A DNA stretch of 64,000 bases from Liquidambar formosana (Eukaryota; Streptophyta; Magnoliopsida; Saxifragales; Altingiaceae), in the NCBI GenBank assembly GCA_039720395.1, contig CM077821.1, positions 43,832,792 through 43,896,791 of the forward strand, written 5' to 3'. The translations under genes and the position numbers were made by a program. This document shows, piece after piece, positions 10,522-20,775 of the stretch. The notes below the pieces were generated by a model. The model did no database searches, was not told the DNA's origin, and worked only from the letters and a program-made list of their open reading frames with translations. Each line of letters opens with the position of its first letter. The stretch's first letter is position 1.

Positions 10522-10838
10522 CTGTTAAGTACAAAGCTCGGTAAGGATAAAATGCCCTAGGACGCATGAAACAAATAATAATCCTATCTTTAAGGGAATC
10601 CCCGGACAATCCTAGGTAAGTTAGTCTCTCGGTTTAAATCCTAGTCTCATCCGAGCACATATGTTGTGCTCGGTTCAAACACATTGCAGGAAACCGAGCA
10701 CATGTGATGTGCTCGGTTCAGACATTCCACAAACAACCGAGCACACAACTTGGTTTTTACGAACGGATTGAAAAAAGGAGATCACAGGCAAATGCATTGA
10801 GAAAAATGAAGAACACCAAGAACAGATGAAGAACTTAC
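10522..10838 (-). other. Predicted 5'-UTR intron of the antisense gene
   Basis: A GTAAGT donor at 10838-10833 and a CAG acceptor ending at 10522 border this 317-bp stretch, and the acceptor touches the ATG at 10521. The exon upstream (10839 to about 10945) has no ATG, so it is leader only. The intron holds two palindromes listed separately. Confidence 0.65.
10651..10716. repeat. Pair of 23-bp palindromes CCGAGCACA-N5-TGTGCTCGG
   Basis: Perfect 9-bp arms occur at 10651-10673 and 10694-10716, and a third half-copy (ccgagcaca) begins at 10737. The spacers differ (tatgt, tgtga) while the arms are identical. Confidence 0.85.
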
Positions 10839-10965
10839 CGGAAAACTCAAGAAGGGCGATTTCCGGCGGCTGTCGACGGTGGAATTCCTTTCTCCGGCAA
10901 ATTCTCTTCGGTTGGCAAGGCTCTGGCTTTGGGAATGAAAATGGGAAAATAAGGGAGGAAAATCC

Positions 10966-10997
10966 CTTATATACCTAGCTTCCCGAGGCTGACGTCA
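10966..10997 (-). promoter_or_regulatory. Antisense gene promoter: TATATAAG box and TGACGTCA site
   Basis: On the minus strand TATATAAG lies at 10973-10966, about 130 bp before the 5'-UTR intron donor. A perfect palindromic TGACGTCA, a bZIP (as-1/CRE-type) binding sequence, lies 16 bp upstream at 10990-10997. The start of transcription would be near 10940. Confidence 0.6.
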
Positions 10998-11121
10998 CCC
11001 CCTCGTGATTTGTGCCGAAAGGCTGCCTCGGGCATACGAAACGGCGCTTGATTGAAAGGCAGTACCACCATGTCAGAACCATCACATCCTCGGTAACCGA
11101 GTGACCGAGGACACGATGGCT

Positions 11122-11131
11122 CGGGGGAAGT
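11122..11131 (+). promoter_or_regulatory. Polypurine tract
   Basis: The purine-rich cgggggaagt run directly before the 3' LTR is where the plus-strand primer of an LTR element is expected. Confidence 0.6.
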
Positions 11132-11909
11132 TGTGTGGGATGATTATGAAGAGCAAATGAAAAGGCGACACGTGTATGATCTCGGTAATGAGCTCGGGGT
11201 ACCCTGCTCCATCGGGCAAGCACGTCCTCGGAGCATCCGAGCGCTCAGTCCTGCCTGCTTTCGGGCATATGGGCCCTCGGGCCTTAATGCCTCTCGGTCC
11301 AATGAACCCCTTTCGGGCCGCATAAGCACGCACCCCTCATGTGCGTCGAATTTGTCCTACATCTCAGATCCGACAGAGGAAAATCAAACCGGGAGCAGAG
11401 CACGCTCCTGGAAACCGAACCAGGGGAACGACTGTCAGCGGCCAGGCCTGTAACTCCGAAAGATCCACGATCTGGTCTGAAACCCCTATCTAACCATGGT
11501 TAGCTCGGAACCCTAATTTGACCACGGTCAGGTCAGAGCATTGGACCAATCCGAAACCTAGCGCCTGCCTATAAAAGGAACACTATTCATGATGAGAAAG
11601 GTAAGTTCCTCCAGCACAAAACCCTAGAAATTCCTCTCTCTCTCTCTCTCTCCCTCAAAATCTGACTTAACCGTCGAAGGGTTTTAGACCGGGAAACCCC
11701 CGGTCTCCCCTGACGATCCTCTTTGATTTCAGGTCCCCGTTTTAGGCGACGCCCAGCTCTCCTGTTCATCGAGAAGGTTCTGTATCCCTGCATGAGCACG
11801 AGCCATCTCAGTCCTTACAACCCAATCGGGCCATAGCTGCGTGGCGTTCCGAATCTTCGGATCACTCTTTCAAAGCGCCCCGCCGACTGTCCGGACTTTT
11901 CCCCGTACA
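11132..11909 (+). repeat. 3' long terminal repeat
   Basis: Counterpart of 1011-1784, with TATA box at 11570-11577 and terminal CCCCGTACA followed by the atagg duplication at 11910-11914. A longer CT tract near 11633-11652 accounts for the length difference. Confidence 0.93.
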
Positions 11910-12107
11910 ATAGGTATAATGTATTTTGGTAAAAATCTATCATAGACTATTTAAAAAATTAGAAGTCATCACTATAATAATGTTATAATGTTTCATTAAA
12001 TACCAATAATCATAATTTTTATTATGGTATGTGATGAATACTGCCATTATCATGATATTTTTCATTCAATTTAATGAAATTGTGCTAAATACTATTCAAA
12101 CTAAGCT

Positions 12108-12670
12108 GTTTCATTTGCGTGGGAAAAAGGTTGGCATAATCTTTGGATTGAGAGTGACTCTTTAGCAGTAATTTGTTGCCTTTAAAATAGAATTTTTAAG
12201 CCACCTTGGCCTCTTCTTAATCGATGGAGGAATTGCTTATCTCTTATCAACAAAATGAATGTGGTGTTTTCTCATATTTTTAGAGAAGGGAATTCAGCGG
12301 CTGATAAAATAGCAAATAAAGCTATTAATTTTTTGACGCTAACTTGGTATTCTACTGATCCTGGTTTTGCCTTCTAAGAAGTTGAGAGGGATATGTGGGG
12401 TCTTTCTCATTATCGTTTTGTAAACTAGTATTGTTTTATATTTTTCTGATTTTATGAGCTGGATTGTGATGTTTATAAGTCACCAAGACCAGACAGTTTT
12501 TGTTATTTTTATTTTTCATTCCTCTTGTCTCAGTTTCTTTTTCTTTTATTAATAATATTCAGGGCTATCAACACATGATTTGGAGGTCTTAGGGTGCCAA
12601 CCTAGTTAGGATGCTAAACTCTTCACTGATGCTTAAGCTCTGCTTTTCCAAAAAAAAAAAAAAAAAAAAA
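12108..12670 (+). mobile_element. 5'-truncated L1-type LINE with RNase H remnant
   Basis: A 12-bp duplication tcaaactaagct flanks the segment (12096-12107 and 12671-12682), which ends in about 21 A residues. Conceptual translation around 12118-12375 gives pieces typical of the C-terminal RNase H of plant L1 LINEs (LWIESDSLAV, HIFREGNSAADKIA), with a stop and frame damage. The upstream ORFs are missing, so this is a dead 5'-truncated copy. Confidence 0.88.
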
Positions 12671-12682
12671 TCAAACTAAGCT

Positions 12683-13068
12683 AGTCAATACGGCCCCTTG
12701 TGTATTCTTCTCTTATAGGCCCATACAAATGCGTATATTGCATCGGCAACCCTTCCTTCACCATTTTATATCTATCCTCTAAATCCACGTGTCCCCATGA
12801 TCCATAGCTTGAAAGCCAATTCAACCATCATCATCGTCATCACTCACACACAAAAAATATACTAAAATCCCAAAATATTTTTCCAGGGTCCAATGCATAA
12901 ACCCTGTAGTCTCCCACCTCATCCCAACGAGCCGCTCTCTCTCACACAAAAACGTCCTCTCTGTAAAACCCTTCGATAGTATCTCCCACCCAACAGCTCG
13001 CTCTCTCTCTCCTCAAAAACTTCTTCTTTCTAAAACCCTCTTTATATCTCACCCAGGAAGGAAGAAAC
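12683..13068 (+). promoter_or_regulatory. Upstream region and leader of the unknown gene at 13069
   Basis: CT-rich leader-like sequence (gctctctctcacac and similar, about 12930-13050) precedes the ATG. I see no clear TATA box. The region begins right after the LINE insertion, so any distal promoter lies beyond that element. Confidence 0.4.
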
Positions 13069-13742
13069 ATGAGTTCATACAACACCGCCACCACAACCAA
13101 TTTTGAGAACCTCCTCCTCCAAACCCTCATGGGCAGGCTCCAAATCCGCCCTCCAAACCCCCTCCTATCCCAAAGCCTAGAAGACCTTCTCTTCGACACC
13201 ACCAACGCCCTCTCCGATGACGATGACGACAACACCACCAAGACCCAGCTCGCCAAAGAAGAGTCCAAGCTCGAAAAGGACATAATCCGAGTCATCCTCA
13301 GTGGTAACACCCAATCCCTCAAACCCAATTCGGGTCAAGCCGTAACGATCGGCGAACACCACATTTGCGTCGGGTTTCACGAGGAGACCGGTTCCGATTA
13401 CCGGGTTTGGGAGTGGCATGGCCATATAATGTTGTTCGATGAAGAGGACGGGTATACGCCTGAGTACATATATGGGAATTACTTCGAGAGAGTGCCAGTG
13501 AAGTCTCGTGCCAGCGGGGAGGGTGAGAAGGTTGAGGAGAAAGAGGAGAAGGCAGGGAATTTGGGATTGAGGGAGCTGATCGAGGGCAGTGATTCGGGTG
13601 GGGCTCGGATTCTTCATCGGAATATGAATGCTGGTTCTCCAAGGTTTATATTAAAAATGCCTTTTCATTTTGCTTTCGAACTTTTTTTTCTATATATATA
13701 TATATATATATATATATTTAAATTTTATATTGCAGAATGTGA
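13069..13742 (+). CDS. Conserved plant protein of unknown function (193 aa, two coding exons)
   Basis: Exon 1 (13069-13643) encodes 191 residues and a split codon. It has an acidic linker (ALSDDDDD) and a compact domain with GEHHICVGFHEE, VWEWHGHIMLF and YIYGNYFERV. The ATG context (aaacATGAG) and the clean start favour 13069. A donor AAG|GTTTAT at 13644 and a TGCAG acceptor ending at 13735 give a second coding piece of only R-M-stop (13736-13742). If the intron is retained, the frame runs to a stop at 13755. The blocks look like a plant-wide unnamed family; no catalytic motif is evident and no function is claimed. Confidence 0.72.
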
Positions 13743-13812
13743 ATTCACTATTTGAGGGTTTTGTCAGTGTCATGGGTCTCATAATTTATTATTATTATTA
13801 TTATTATTATTT
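13691..13812. repeat. Microsatellites (TA)n and (TTA)n
   Basis: A TA tract (about 13691-13717) lies in the predicted intron. A TTA/ATT tract (about 13786-13812) lies downstream in probable 3' untranslated sequence. Confidence 0.9.
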
Positions 13813-14224
13813 TTTGATAACGGGGATCCATCCCACGGCAGAATCATGGGTCTCATAATTTTGGTTTTTTGGTTTGGTTTGGTTTTATGTGGCATTCCTT
13901 GCTCTGTATTTTTACTTTTTTGGTTGGTTTTATGGTGTAGTTGTGGATGCTAGGTAACTTTGCAATACTTTCTTGTTGCAGCTGTGAATTGTGATATTTC
14001 ATTTATCGTTATCGGTCATCTATATATGACAATGTGGCATTCATGAAATTTTACAATCTTGTATTATGTGTTATCTGTAAAATGTTTTGATCAAATTGTG
14101 GTTTGATTTGGGAACCATTTGGTTATGCCTTTTGATTTCACTCTAGGGTGGTGCAGCGTAGCAAATTTCTTAAAAGTCAGTGCGGTTTTTGTTATGTTTA
14201 GGAAACAACATATGCAGAAAACAA

Positions 14225-14795
14225 GTGCAGCATAGATAAGGATGTTAAGATGGATATGTAGTAACTTGCAGACAGATAAAATAAGAAATGAATGCATTTG
14301 TGAGAAGAAAGGAGTAGCACAAATTGAGGAGAAGATGAGGGAAAATTGTTTAAGGTGGTTTCATCCTATGTTACGTGGACACTTAAAAATGTGTGAAGTA
14401 CCCGTGTCGGACACTTGTGACATGGGTGTGGGTTCTCCCTCAAAATAGTGAAAAATCTTTGAAAAGTAGACGAATCTAACACCTTGACACATACCCACAC
14501 TTAACACCCGTACCCAAGTCCATTTAATATAGGTTTCATCATGTGTAACAAAGACCTATGGATGCACTTGTATGTAAAAGTTACTTAATTCAAGTCGAAT
14601 GCCTTAAAAGAATAAGAGGAAGACCTAAGAATCTAAGATAATGTGGTCAGAGGTGATGAGAAAGGATATATGTGCTAAGGATTTAATAGCAAATGCAACC
14701 CTTAATAGAACTGAATAGAATAAGAGGATTCATGTAGCCGACCCTATGTAGTTGTGGGAATGAGGCTTAGTTGAGTTGAGTTGAGTAGAAAGGAA
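14225..14795 (+). mobile_element. RTE-type LINE 3' remnant with a nested insertion
   Basis: Translation gives the end of a plant RTE reverse transcriptase: KIRNECI, GVAQIEEKM, LRWFH, then after an interruption FHHV, RIRGRP, IANATLNRTE and KRIHVADPM, with stops. It ends in the TTGAG repeat tail (about 14767-14790) that plant RTE elements carry. The interruption is a separate insertion at 14366-14531. Confidence 0.8.
14366..14531. mobile_element. 166-bp insertion inside the RTE remnant
   Basis: A 9-bp duplication ggtttcatc (14357-14365 and 14532-14540) flanks it, and removing it restores the conserved RWFHHV reading of the RTE. The insert contains gtgtcggacacttg and acccgtacccaag blocks. No convincing terminal inverted repeat is seen, so the class is open; 9 bp suggests a Mutator-type event. 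Confidence 0.65.
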
Positions 14796-16398
14796 TGGTT
14801 GTTGGCTCTATATGGCTCGTGGGATTATAATTGTAAGACTCATTGAATGTTTCTCAATGATTTATGAGAAATAAAATACCAAGGTGAATGTTTTCTCAAT
14901 AGTTATAAGGAATAAAATAACAAAGATCCCTTTTTAAGGCGCTTGTGTCTAATCTTGGTTGCAAATTTGGGAATGCCAAGTAATTATATTGGCTTGCCTT
15001 TGTGATATAATTTTATGTTGAAAGGAGTGTGGGGATGTGTTATTTGAAGGAGTGGAGAGAAGACTTCATGGGTGGAAGAAATTGTATCTATCAAAAGGGG
15101 TTTAGAGTACGTCAAATTGAACTTCTCTTGCTACTAACTACGGAAAATTTTTGTCTCTTTCATGATTCCGCTCTCATATCACTTTGTGGTTAGAAAAGCT
15201 ACAAAGAATCTTTTTTGAAAGGGTGTTGGCGAGGATTTGAAATATCATCTTGTGGATTGAGAAACGGTTTGCTTGTGGAGGATTGGAAGTTATATCTCTC
15301 ATCTAAGAAGCATGAACACTTTTCCAAAGGTGTCAAGGTGGGGTTAAACACATATTGGACACAACACTTCTCTGACATTCCTGTGACACACACTTGTCTG
15401 TTCGCCTTTTTTTTTTTTTTTTTTTTCCCTTCTTTCATTTCTTTGTTGTCGTATGTTATCTGTGAACAACTCAACTAGAATTTTCAAAAACGATACAGAG
15501 ATATACATTTTGCATTATGTATGTGATATTACATGATATTTTATAATTATATGTATAAAAATATAAGTTTTATTAATGTCATATCCCCACCATTTTGTAT
15601 TGTAAAGTTTGACGATTTGCCGTGTCGACGTGTTTGTATCGTGTTGTAACTGTGTTAGTGCTTTTTAGTCTCGTGCATATGAATGAAGCTCTTCTTGGTA
15701 AATAACTTTAGAGTTTGAGGTGAATAGTGATTGCTTGTGAAAAGATGTGGTGCTGTGGAAGTGTGGTGTTGTTTTGGTTGGATGGAGGACTAAGGAAGTT
15801 CAAAGCGCTCATGGGATTTGTCTTTGGAAGGCAATCATGATGGGTTATCATTCTTTTGAAAATATTATACTTATCATAAATCATCACATCCTGTATAAGA
15901 TTCCATCTCTTATGGAAGCCTGCCAAGCTAATTGAATTATTGTTATGGCACAAATCTGACCAAAACTGAATGATCCAGTAGGCATAGTTGGTAAGATATT
16001 TGAAGTTGATTTGATTCTTCCCTTTGCATAATTGGTGATCAAGTTGCTGCTTCATATGAGGCTAAGTGGATTAATCTCTGGGCGTTTAGAATTCCTAGGT
16101 TTCATTGTTGGTAAGTTGATGTTCTTATCTATTGCATCTGAAATGCACTTCATTTTAGTTAGGGCCAGTGAAATGCGTCAACTGAGACCTTTGCTGTATA
16201 CCCTTGAAGTTCTAAAATTATTCTGCCCACAAAACACAGTGCGAGAGATGTAGTTATTAAGTAATAATGATTCACATCTGATGACAGTTGATTATCTCAT
16301 ACAGTATGTAATTGATTAATTTCCGAAAATGTGGTCAAGAATGTTCAATTCTTTGTGCTGATAACGTTTAGTCAGAGAGGAGCTTGGCTCTACCTGAC
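14796..16398. other. Intergenic or 3' flanking DNA, no gene recognised
   Basis: AT-rich sequence with a poly-T run (about 15409-15426) and scattered short ORFs without family signal. I see no splice-linked coding series. Confidence 0.45.
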
Positions 16399-16406
16399 GT
16401 CCTAAC

Positions 16407-17010
16407 CAATGTTTTTAAAGGCGAAAGCATTAGGTGAGACGATTTACTCCTTGCAAACTGAGGTGTAAGCCTCAAGGCATAAGGTGTAAACCTTTCAATT
16501 AGTACTTCTCATTTTAAAAAAGAGAGAGAGAAAGAAAAAAAGTAGTGGCATTTTGAAAATTAATAAATATCAAAAAGATTAAAAAAGTATATAAACATTT
16601 TTGTGACATGTAAAATCATAGTAGTATAGTTATTTAAAGATAAAGATTCATATTGCATCATGACTTAAGTTATACAAAAATTGTACATGAACATGTAAAA
16701 AATAGTTTGGACATAATTCTACTAATATACATGGTTTGATATAATATGTATAAAAATAAATTAAACATAGTTGAAACTTATTTAATGCATTCAAATAACA
16801 AACAAAAATAAGAATTAAATCAAAAGGTTTAACATAAGGTTGCATGAGGCGTATGCTTGATGTGCTAAGGCTTAAAAACTGCACCTTTGACTATGCCTCA
16901 ACTGGTGAGGTGTATGCCTAATGAGAGCTTTGCTTAATATTTTAAGCCTTAACGCATTTTTGAATAGCCTTGCCCCAAGGTGAGCCTCAAAAGAGCTTTC
17001 TAAAACAATG
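16407..17010. mobile_element. hAT-type non-autonomous element (604 bp)
   Basis: An 8-bp duplication gtcctaac flanks it (16399-16406 and 17011-17018). The ends are inverted repeats: caatgttttta at left, cattgttttag as the reverse complement at right. Subterminal blocks of the aaggcgn/gcctca/ggtgag type recur near both ends. There is no transposase. Confidence 0.8.
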
Positions 17011-17018
17011 GTCCTAAC

Positions 17019-19443
17019 ACTTTCATTAGAGGAAATATCCATCTGTGGTTACCACTTAGATTTGGGTTGGGTCTGAAACCACCCCAAGCTATGCGTATAT
17101 ACTGGGAGCAGCAATAAGTTGGTTCTTCACCCACCTGGTCCATGTATAATCGGGCTGGCAAGCTCAAACCTTTCTCATTTATTGGGAGAATGTCCATCTA
17201 TATTTAGAGCTAGAAATCAGTTGTGGCTTAAAACATGACCTATTTATAATGGGGTTAAAATCTTGAACTGGAACCTGACCATTTAAGACAAGTTTGTGGG
17301 TCTTTGTAAGATCTTGCCAACTTTACTTGAACTCATATTTTGGATTTATTGATATGCTCACACCCAATTTCTGCACCCCAGTTCAGCTGAGTCGTTATCT
17401 AAAAGTTGGGGTAGATGAACTTGTAGACACCCACCAACACTATACCCCCTCTCAATACCATGTAAGCTCGGTTTCCTATACCGACAAGGATTATACTCTT
17501 GATGGGCTTTGCGTCTGTATTATATAGGATCGTCTTTAAGATTTCCAGAAAATGATTTGTTAGTAGGTTGTATTACACTCCACTAGTTGGTTAATAAGCC
17601 CAATTTTTTCCTTTTTCTTGAAAACTCCACTTAGAAGAAAGTTGTTTGTTTGTTTGTTTGTTTGTTTTTTTTTTTTTTTTCCTTCCCTCTTAAGAGATTA
17701 TGGGCATAAGTGCAACACAGTAAACGAATTAATCTGTGTTCAGTTGGATTTTTTGAAATTCTATCATAGGTTGTTCAGTTGAAGATGTCCTCATTGATAT
17801 GGCATGATCAGTCAGTCACATTGTTAACAAAAACCTATGTACAATTTGTAGATTAACATTGTACTGTCTTTCTGCCACTAAACCACTTGCACAAGTTCTG
17901 CTTGTGCTTGGAACAGTGTGTTGTCCTACACTTTAACAAAAGGGTAACTCCATTTGACTGCTGCTCTTGGATTTCTCGGTCTTATGCTGTCTTTCCAGTT
18001 CTGTATTAGTTGTTCTCTATATCATCGCATAATGAATCCTTGTTATAACTTCTCTTTTAGGTAATTCACGATCTTAAACAGCAGTTTGTGTATATGCATT
18101 TATATCATGTCTATTACACTATTTTGTTTTTATGCTATGAACTGCTTTTCTAAGCATTTGTTTTTTATTCTCCCTTCCCCCACCCCCAAAAAAAAAAAAA
18201 AAAATTCTTCTCAGTGACAGGTTTTGAGAGGTTTGGCTAGAGTTTTGAAACATGTCCAAGGAATGGAACAGGCTATACTCAGCTTCTTGTGCCTGCATTG
18301 TCTGAAGATTGGTTCTATTGCTTATTATTTTGTAAGCTTCTTTTGGCATGGTTCCATGGGTATGGATGGCCCCTCTACGTAGTTTTTATATTGAACTTAC
18401 ACAAGTTGGATGGTATAGAAGAAGATCAAGTTGGATTTGTAATGTAAGATTTAATTCTGTTCAAGTAGTTTTCTTTCAACTCACACTAGTGCCTGCCGAG
18501 TTTGTTGGTAGTTACATAGTGACATGTGGTTCTCTGTGATTAGTCGCCACATTCCTGCATATCTGCTGTGTAATGGATTGAGAAACCTTGAATTTTCATG
18601 CTGATGATGGTGCTTTGCTTTATTGAAGTTCCTATGTATTTCCTTTATGCTGATTGAAATGAATAATTTTGGTGGTTAATTCATCATAAAGCTTGACCAA
18701 ACAGATAATAATTTGCATTTTTGGATTGAATGCCAGATTAAAGCACATGATGTTAAATTTCCCTGTATCAACCCTGCCTGACAAATGAGAACTATAATTC
18801 AGAATAATGCAGAAGTGGTTTTGATTTCCACATAGATGTAAGATTTTTTTTTTTTTATTTCTATTCTGAGCAGTCAAATTGGGGGAATGTCAATGTTGTT
18901 AAATGAAGTGTATGTCTTTATGATTGTTTTTATTGCCTTTGTGTGCTGTGACACTAATATTTTTATAGTAATTATTTAGGTTTTCAAAACTATTTCCTAG
19001 ATCACACTTCCAGAAGAGAAAAAGGAGCATAAATGACTTGGATTTCTTTTTGAAAGATTGAAAGGCCTTGAGGCGACAACAAATCAATTTGCCTTTCTAT
19101 GTTTCCTAATTTTTATGTTCCTTTCTTTTCCATTTTTTCTCTTCCCAGTAGAGGGTTGGGAGTTGAATTTTCCTGAAATCAAATCAATTCATTACATGAT
19201 GAGTACTGAATTTTATATATATATAATTATTCAGCAGATTCTTTTCCATTTCTTCTAGTGGTGATTGAAACCTAACTGTGTCATTAATATACTTTACCCA
19301 ATGTATAGCTTCGAATCACCATCAACTCTTCCATGCAGAAAATGCATCCTGCATTTTTTTTTCCCCCAGAAAAAGGCATTACAGTTGTATTTTCTTAACA
19401 GTTTTCTTTTAAACTAAACAGTGATGAAAAACTAAATTCTGCC
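17019..19443. other. Intergenic DNA, no gene recognised
   Basis: Contains a GTTT tetranucleotide repeat with poly-T (about 17643-17680) and an A-run (18187-18204). No coherent coding region is seen. Confidence 0.4.
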
Positions 19444-19727
19444 CTTATCATTTTTCCTTTTCCTTTCCTTTCCTCTCCTCTATTTCATTTTTCTTACATG
19501 AGTTTCTTGATAACAAAACACATCCTAAGAGTTCAGTTGTTCGGAAGCTCCATACCCCCAAAGAAATCTCGAGAAGCCTGAAGAATATCCCCTTTGATGA
19601 TCTCCCAGCACTTAAGAAAGAAGCAGGAATAAAACCAATCTGGACCCGGAGCACTATCCAAAGGAATACTGAAGACTGCCCCTTTCTTTATGGAGAAACT
19701 TATATACATTGGTTGGAGCAACGCCAA
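19444..19727 (-). pseudogene. L1 LINE reverse-transcriptase fragment
   Basis: On the minus strand a short frame reads SIPLDSAPGPDWF, FFLKCWEIIKGDI and FFGGMELPN, the start of the reverse-transcriptase domain of plant L1 elements (normally SAPGPDGF, here W). The remaining domains are absent. It is an isolated decayed fragment. Confidence 0.75.
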
Positions 19728-20074
19728 GTATAATGTTTGAAATTAAGGTGGGCATTTGCATGTTGCTGTGATCTTTCTTTCTTTCTTTCTTCTTTTTCTT
19801 CTTATTTTATTTATTATTATTATTATTATTATTTTTTATCTCAAGATAAAATGACCATCACTGTATTATTGATTTTAATAGCATCATGGGCAAGTGTGGC
19901 CTACAGTGCAATTTAGTACTTCCTCAACATGTTTTCCCCAGTGGACATTGAGAAAACTTGCGCATTTGCACCATTGCACTAGGTTAGTTGGGGGGCCTTG
20001 ATACGTAACCATCAAACAGTTCCACTTTCTCAGATTGTGTTGAGGGCCCAAACTATTACTGTAGCAGAGCCGAA

Positions 20075-20244
20075 CCGTCGACTCGAGTTTCAAATTAAAA
20101 AGTACTCCCTAATAACGAATCTCAACCACCGATTATTACCTTTCGCACGTAAGCAAAAATCCAACGGACAAGGGAACCGCCAAGTCACCAATCCGCGTGA
20201 AACCCCTCTCCTCCAATAAGAATCCATCACCTCTCCCTATATAG
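20075..20244 (+). promoter_or_regulatory. Histone H2B promoter
   Basis: Elements in order: hexamer CCGTCG (20075-20080), an octamer-like ATCCGCG (20191-20197, reverse of CGCGGAT), a CCAAT box (20213-20217) and TATATAG (20238-20244). Hexamer and octamer motifs are known S-phase elements of plant histone genes. The TATA box is about 118 bp before the ATG. Confidence 0.75.
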
Positions 20245-20361
20245 ACCTTTGCTCTCTTCTTCCCCTTTCCACCAAACACCCTCCCAATTCAACCACTGTT
20301 CCATTCTATCGTTCCCTAAAATCCCCCTTTCTCTCTCTCGTTTAATCCCCACACTGTCCTG

Positions 20362-20775
20362 ATGGCACCAAAGGCCGAGAAGAAGCCAGCTGAGAAGAAA
20401 CCGGCTGAGAAAGCACCGGCGGAGAAGAGGCCGCCGAAGGCCGGGAAGAACCTGCCGAAGGAAGGCGGAGAGAAGAAGAAGAAGAAGGCGAAGAAGAGCG
20501 TGGAGACGTACAAGATATACATCTTCAAGGTGTTGAAGCAGGTTCACCCTGACATTGGGATCTCGAGCAAGGCGATGGGGATCATGAATAGCTTCATCAA
20601 CGATATCTTTGAGAAGTTGGCTCAGGAGTCATCGAGGCTCGCTAGGTACAACAAGAAGCCGACGATTACGTCGAGGGAGATCCAGACGGCTGTGAGGCTC
20701 GTGTTGCCTGGCGAGTTGGCTAAGCACGCAGTGTCCGAGGGAACCAAGGCGGTGACGAAGTTCACCAGTTCGTGA
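20362..20775 (+). CDS. H2B: Histone H2B (137 aa, intronless)
   Basis: Core nucleosomal histone that pairs with H2A. The N-terminal tail (residues 1-45) has Lys/Ala/Pro repeats (AEKKPAEK three times, then KKKKK) as in plant H2B. The histone fold follows (about 46-137), with [49 protein letters not shown] and [11 protein letters not shown]. The length is normal and there is no break. The lysine near the C-terminus in AVTKF is the known monoubiquitination site of the family. The single exon and S-phase promoter motifs suit a replication-coupled gene. Downstream is T-rich 3' sequence. Confidence 0.98.
   Translation: MAPKAEKKPAEKKPAEKAPAEKRPPKAGKNLPKEGGEKKKKKAKKSVETYKIYIFKVLKQVHPDIGISSKAMGIMNSFINDIFEKLAQESSRLARYNKKPTITSREIQTAVRLVLPGELAKHAVSEGTKAVTKFTSS

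Larger units (their letters stand above)
1011..11909 (+). mobile_element. Ty3/gypsy LTR retrotransposon, Tat (Retand-like) lineage, near full length
   Basis: A 10.9 kb element with two LTRs (774 and 778 bp), a 5-bp target duplication, a primer-binding site after the 5' LTR and a purine run before the 3' LTR. The order gag, protease, reverse transcriptase, RNase H, second RNase H, integrase on the plus strand identifies Ty3/gypsy. The extra plant-type RNase H and an antisense ORF between pol and the 3' LTR are hallmarks of the Tat group, Retand-like rather than Ogre because the extra ORF is downstream. Internal coding is much more GC-rich than the flanks. The pol frame has four TAG codons and gag an N-terminal frame break, so the copy is probably not autonomous, but the close LTRs say it is fairly young. 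Confidence 0.93.

Noticed and set aside
10651..10716. Short direct repeats considered as a CRISPR-like array
   Set aside because: Only two full palindromic units with 20-bp spacing inside a plant retrotransposon; no array and no cas genes.
19884..20547. Minus-strand frames over the H2B gene
   Set aside because: Opposite-strand shadows of the Lys-rich histone code (Phe/Leu/Ser-rich); no independent evidence.
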